This document shows, piece after piece, positions 50,530 to 53,699 of a stretch of 53,699 nucleotides of DNA; positions within the stretch are counted from its first letter, which is position 1, and each line of letters begins with the position of its first letter. The stretch covers positions 1-53,699 of the forward strand of contig JAFTHP010000044.1 in assembly GCA_017457305.1 (NCBI GenBank), read 5' to 3'. The DNA comes from Clostridia bacterium (GTDB lineage Bacteria; Bacillota; Clostridia; Christensenellales; CAG-314). The notes under the pieces were generated by a model. It saw only the letters and a program-made list of their open reading frames with translations, was not told the DNA's origin and ran no database searches. A program made the position numbers and the translations under genes.

Positions 50530-51798
50530 CTACTTTGCATCTCCTTTTATCAATGTAATTTCCACCGATTGAGCGTTTTTGAGAACCTTCATTATATCGG
50601 CAGATAGGGTGATGTTTTCCATTTCGCCTGGAGCAACTACTGGGCGTTTTTTGCCATAAACCTTAACTCCATCGGCAAATACGGCAAGCTCTACCTTCTT
50701 GAATACGTTAGCAACACGCATCTTGAAGCTTTGGCTTGCATAAACTTCATCCTTGTTTAGCACTGTTGGAACACAGTAACGAACACCATTTGTGCAGTTG
50801 ATTGTTAACTTGTCTTTGCAAATTTGTCCGCCACGGATGTACTCTACTGCACATTTGCCGGCATTTTCACTTTCTGCCGAAACAAAGTCAACAAGGTCGT
50901 GTACGTGCAACACGTTACCACATTGGAAGATACCTTCTACACTTGTCATAAGATTTTCGTCTACTACAGCGCCGCCCGTTGTTGTGGATAGTTGAACTTC
51001 GGCGTTCTTTGCAAGTTCGTTTTCTGGCAACAAACCAACGGAAAGCAACAATGTATCGCATGGAATAAGTTGTTCTGTTTCCTTGATGGGTTGAAGCTTG
51101 TCGTTTACTTGTGCAACAACTACACCTGTAACACGGTCCTTACCTTGAATTTGTGTAACTGTGTGAGAGAAGTATAGTGGAATATCAAAGTCGTTTAGAC
51201 ATTGAACAATATTACGATTCAAACCAGATGAGTAGGGCATAAGTTCTACTACAGCCTTAACCTTTGCACCTTCAAAGGTCATGCGGCGTGCCATGATTAG
51301 GCCAATGTCACCGCTACCCAAGATAACAACTTCCTTACCGGGCAAGTAACCTTGGATATTTACAAGCTTTTGTGCTGTACCAGCGCTGAAAACACCCGCA
51401 CCACGCATACCAGCAATGTTGATAGCTCCACGTGGACGTTCACGGCATCCGCAAGCAAGGATAACTGCCTTTGCTTGGATGGTAACAAGTCCGTCCTTTT
51501 CGGAAACGTATGTAACTTGCTTATCCTTGTTGATATCAATAACAGTTGCGTTAAGACGATATTCAATACCCCTTTGTTCAACCTGTTCGATATATCTTGC
51601 GGCATATTCTGGACCGGTGAGCTCTTCCTTGAAGGTGTGCAAACCAAATCCGTTGTGGATGCATTGGTTCAAGATGCCCCCAAGTTCTGGTTCACGTTCC
51701 AAGATGATGATATCTCTTTCCCCGCAATCGTAGGCGGCTTTTGCTGCGGCCAAACCTGCTGGACCGCCACCAATAATAACCAAATTTCTATTTGTCAT
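50530..51798 (-). CDS. NAD(P)/FAD-dependent oxidoreductase (GlpB-like partner)
   Basis: A 422-residue pyridine-nucleotide-disulphide-oxidoreductase-type flavoprotein. The FAD loop is IGGGPAGLAAAKA (about 9-21), the NAD(P) loop LGSGDIGLIMA (about 158-168), and a QCGNVLHVHDLVD segment near 315 closes the FAD site. It lacks the redox-active CxxC of thioredoxin reductases. Between glpA and DUF1667, with a one-base TAATG overlap with glpA, it is most likely the second flavoprotein subunit of the G3P-oxidising complex. Confidence 0.9.
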   Translation of the reverse strand: MTNRNLVIIGGGPAGLAAAKAAYDCGERDIIILEREPELGGILNQCIHNGFGLHTFKEELTGPEYAARYIEQVEQRGIEYRLNATVIDINKDKQVTYVSEKDGLVTIQAKAVILACGCRERPRGAINIAGMRGAGVFSAGTAQKLVNIQGYLPGKEVVILGSGDIGLIMARRMTFEGAKVKAVVELMPYSSGLNRNIVQCLNDFDIPLYFSHTVTQIQGKDRVTGVVVAQVNDKLQPIKETEQLIPCDTLLLSVGLLPENELAKNAEVQLSTTTGGAVVDENLMTSVEGIFQCGNVLHVHDLVDFVSAESENAGKCAVEYIRGGQICKDKLTINCTNGVRYCVPTVLNKDEVYASQSFKMRVANVFKKVELAVFADGVKVYGKKRPVVAPGEMENITLSADIMKVLKNAQSVEITLIKGDAK

Positions 51799-53228
51799 TA
51801 CTTTGTCCTCCCTACAACGATATTGCTACTTGCTCCGCCCTTGGTAATTTCTTCCATAGGCAAGCCAAGTTCTCTAGACAAAATTTCCATTACTCTAGCT
51901 GTGCAGAAACCTGCTTGGCAACGTCCCATACCAGCACGAGTACGACGTTTTACGCCGTCCAAATCCTTTGCGCCAACTGGTCTTCTAATAGCGGAAACGA
52001 TTTCCCCTTCGGTAACCACTTCACAACGGCAAACGATTTTACCAAACAATGGATTTTGTTCAATGAGTTTTTCTCTTTCGGTGTTGCTCATTGTTGCAAA
52101 ATGAGGGATACCCTTGCGCTTTGCTTCAAAGTGCAATTTGTGTGCCAAGCCTAACTTTGCTGCAACTTGTTCGGCAATTTCCACACCGATAGCGGGAGCA
52201 CAAGTTAGACCTGGGCTTTCAATACCTACAAGGTGGAAGAAGTTTGGCACGTTGCTTTCGCCAATTACAAAGTCATCACTATCAAGATGGGCACGAAGTC
52301 CGCTAAATTGTGTGATGATATTTCTTCTGTTAAGTGTTGGTGTTGTCAAGCAAGCCTTGGTAAATGCGTCGTTCAACTCTTCAGCTGTGGTGTTAACGTC
52401 ATCCTTGTCAAGTACGTCTGTAGCAGTTGGACCAACCAAGATATTGCCGTGACAAGTTGGTGTTACCAAAACGCCCTTACCCATCTTGGTGGGTTGTTGG
52501 AACAGTGTGTGGTCAGCAAGATATCCACAAGTTTTGTCCATCAAAACGTAGTCGCCTTTACGTGGGATGATGTGGTAATTTGTTCCGCAAACCATGTTGC
52601 TAATAACGTCACTATACACGCCTGCACAGTTGATAACAACCTTTGCTTCTTCTACAAAACCGTCCGCGCAAGCCACTTCAAAGCCATTATCTGTACGTTT
52701 TACACTTTCTACTTGTGACAAGAAACGGAATTTCACTCCGTTTACGGCGGCATTTTCGGCATAGGCAACAGTCATTTCGTATGGGGATACGATACCACCA
52801 GTTGGGATAACCAAAGCCGCACAAGCTTTTTCCGAAATGTGTGGTTCCAGCTCGCGAATAGCTTCGTTACCGCGCAAAATGTACATACCTGGAACACCAT
52901 TGGTAATACCACGATCGTACAGCTCTTGAAGGCCACAAACCAAATCTTCCTCAAAGCACAAAACCATTGAACCATTGCGGCGGAATGGGAAGTCCAATTC
53001 CTTGCTTAGTTCGTCGAACATGGCATTGCCCTTTACGTTGTAGTAGGCCTTCTTAGAATGGGGTTTAGCGTCGTGTCCCCCGTGAACAATACCGCTGTTG
53101 GCTTTGCTTGTGCCAACTGCCACGTCATTGCCCTTTTCTAGCAAAAGGATATCTGCTTTGTAGCGAGATAGTTCCCTTGCAATGGCGCAACCAATTACGC
53201 CACCACCAATAATGATAATATCTTTCAT
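51798..53228 (-). CDS. FAD-dependent glycerol-3-phosphate dehydrogenase (GlpA-like)
   Basis: A 476-residue flavoprotein that should oxidise glycerol 3-phosphate to dihydroxyacetone phosphate. The DAO domain starts IIIGGGVIGCAIARELS (4-20). After about residue 395 a BFD-type [2Fe-2S] domain follows: CRCE and GRCQAGFC supply four cysteines. E. coli GlpA is larger and works with GlpB and GlpC; here the partners are the next two genes. GGAGG precedes the ATG by about four bases. A TTGAAA-17-TATAAT promoter lies 72 bases upstream. First gene of the operon. Confidence 0.92.
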   Translation of the reverse strand: MKDIIIIGGGVIGCAIARELSRYKADILLLEKGNDVAVGTSKANSGIVHGGHDAKPHSKKAYYNVKGNAMFDELSKELDFPFRRNGSMVLCFEEDLVCGLQELYDRGITNGVPGMYILRGNEAIRELEPHISEKACAALVIPTGGIVSPYEMTVAYAENAAVNGVKFRFLSQVESVKRTDNGFEVACADGFVEEAKVVINCAGVYSDVISNMVCGTNYHIIPRKGDYVLMDKTCGYLADHTLFQQPTKMGKGVLVTPTCHGNILVGPTATDVLDKDDVNTTAEELNDAFTKACLTTPTLNRRNIITQFSGLRAHLDSDDFVIGESNVPNFFHLVGIESPGLTCAPAIGVEIAEQVAAKLGLAHKLHFEAKRKGIPHFATMSNTEREKLIEQNPLFGKIVCRCEVVTEGEIVSAIRRPVGAKDLDGVKRRTRAGMGRCQAGFCTARVMEILSRELGLPMEEITKGGASSNIVVGRTK

Positions 53229-53299
53229 ACATCCTCCAAGACAACTGTCCGTTGCCCAAAAATTGTCAAAAATAGGCGCTATTTGCCCATATTATTATA

Positions 53300-53328
53300 A
53301 TTATACAATTTATTTCTATCAATTTCAA
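53300..53328 (-). promoter_or_regulatory. Promoter of the glycerol 3-phosphate operon
   Basis: TTGAAA (53323-53328), 17 bases, TATAAT (53300-53305) on the minus strand. Confidence 0.8.
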
Positions 53329-53431
53329 TAGGGTTTTGAAAATAACTTATAATATTTTATTATTTTTTACCTAACTTTTTCTTATGGTAATTTGTCTTAA
53401 AGTGAACTTGCTTTTGCAACTACAAAAAGAC

Positions 53432-53464
53432 AACAAAAAACCGCACACCAAAACTGGTATGCGG
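53432..53464 (-). terminator. Terminator of the right-edge gene
   Basis: CCGCATACC / GGTGTGCGG (minus strand) with one G-U and a six-base loop, followed by six T. Confidence 0.85.
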
Positions 53465-53480
53465 AAAATTGTTTATTTGA

Positions 53481-53699
53481 TTAAAATTTGTGTTCGAGTA
53501 GCAGTTGACCGTCAAATGTGTGCAATGCTATACCGCTGTCATCAACAATACAGTAGGCGCAGGTTTCGTCCTTTGGAAGACTAGGACTGCCAACGTTTAC
53601 GCAAACAACACCATTTGCTACAACAATTTCGTTCACGTGGAAGTGTCCGTACACCATAACGTCACCGCTTGCTAGGTATGGCAAGTTATCCTTGTTGTA
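53481..53699 (-). CDS. YfcE/MJ0936-family metallophosphoesterase (C-terminal part)
   Basis: The last 72 residues of a gene that continues past the right edge. DVMVYGHFHVNE carries the GHxH metal-binding motif near the end of calcineurin-like phosphodiesterases, and NVGSPSLPKDE is the typical NPGS-like turn that follows it. Proteins of this family have about 160-185 residues and often act on cyclic or model phosphodiesters; the substrate is unknown. The start codon is not in the window. Confidence 0.88.
   Translation of the reverse strand, partial: YNKDNLPYLASGDVMVYGHFHVNEIVVANGVVCVNVGSPSLPKDETCAYCIVDDSGIALHTFDGQLLLEHKF

Overview
The window reads as chromosomal DNA of an anaerobic, endospore-forming member of the Bacillota (class Clostridia, probably a gut lineage). 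The evidence is a pro-sigma-K gene behind a sigma-E-like promoter, a CwlD-type cortex amidase, THF and TPP riboswitches in front of ECF vitamin transporter S components (FolT, ThiT), a GlpA/GlpB-like/DUF1667/GlpK glycerol operon, strong AGGAGG ribosome binding sites and TTGACA-17-TATAAT promoters throughout. No 16S or marker gene is present, so a finer placement is not justified.

Layout. 0.3-8.4 kb: a small membrane protein with a long structured leader, a repeat cluster, rsmI and trmN6, a membrane protein and a large protein with faint GH94-like features. 8.4-12.7 kb: a giant BspA-type leucine-rich-repeat lipoprotein. 13-18 kb: DUF421/DUF4363 pair, HAD phosphatase, GH3 glycosidase, and folT under a THF riboswitch. 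18.2-20.6 kb: murI, then tRNA-Leu(CAG) followed by an array of micro-hairpins, an AT-rich foreign-looking gene and a partial copy of the tRNA 3' end, which together look like a small tRNA-targeted island. 20.7-31.3 kb: DinB-like and CAT-like genes, a DAPDH-like dehydrogenase, VanZ, two HTH regulators, a split chromate transporter, a radical SAM protein, pro-sigK, ProXp-like deacylase and cwlD. 31.4-33.1 kb: a cluster of DnaA boxes and a ferritin-like gene with a coupled 42-codon ORF. 33.2-38 kb: a duplicated family of cysteine-rich lipoproteins (one is a pseudogene) around a clpP/inactive-clpP pair. 38-44.3 kb: Ppx/GppA, a highly structured non-coding RNA candidate, thiT with TPP riboswitch, an aldo/keto reductase and a membrane protein. 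44.6-53.7 kb: operon rho-mnmA-DUF1624, the glycerol operon, and the tail of a YfcE-type phosphodiesterase.

Themes. Several genes fit sporulation (sigK, cwlD), vitamin salvage (folT, thiT) and glycerol 3-phosphate oxidation. The best leads for something undescribed are the tRNA-Leu hairpin-array island, the structured RNA at 39.9-40.25 kb, the DnaA-box cluster away from dnaA, a Rho protein lacking normally invariant residues, and the ClpP/ClpR-like pair. Two genes (trmN6 and the radical SAM gene) appear to be leaderless. Many terminators in the window fall into a few sequence families, which suggests copying rather than independent origin.
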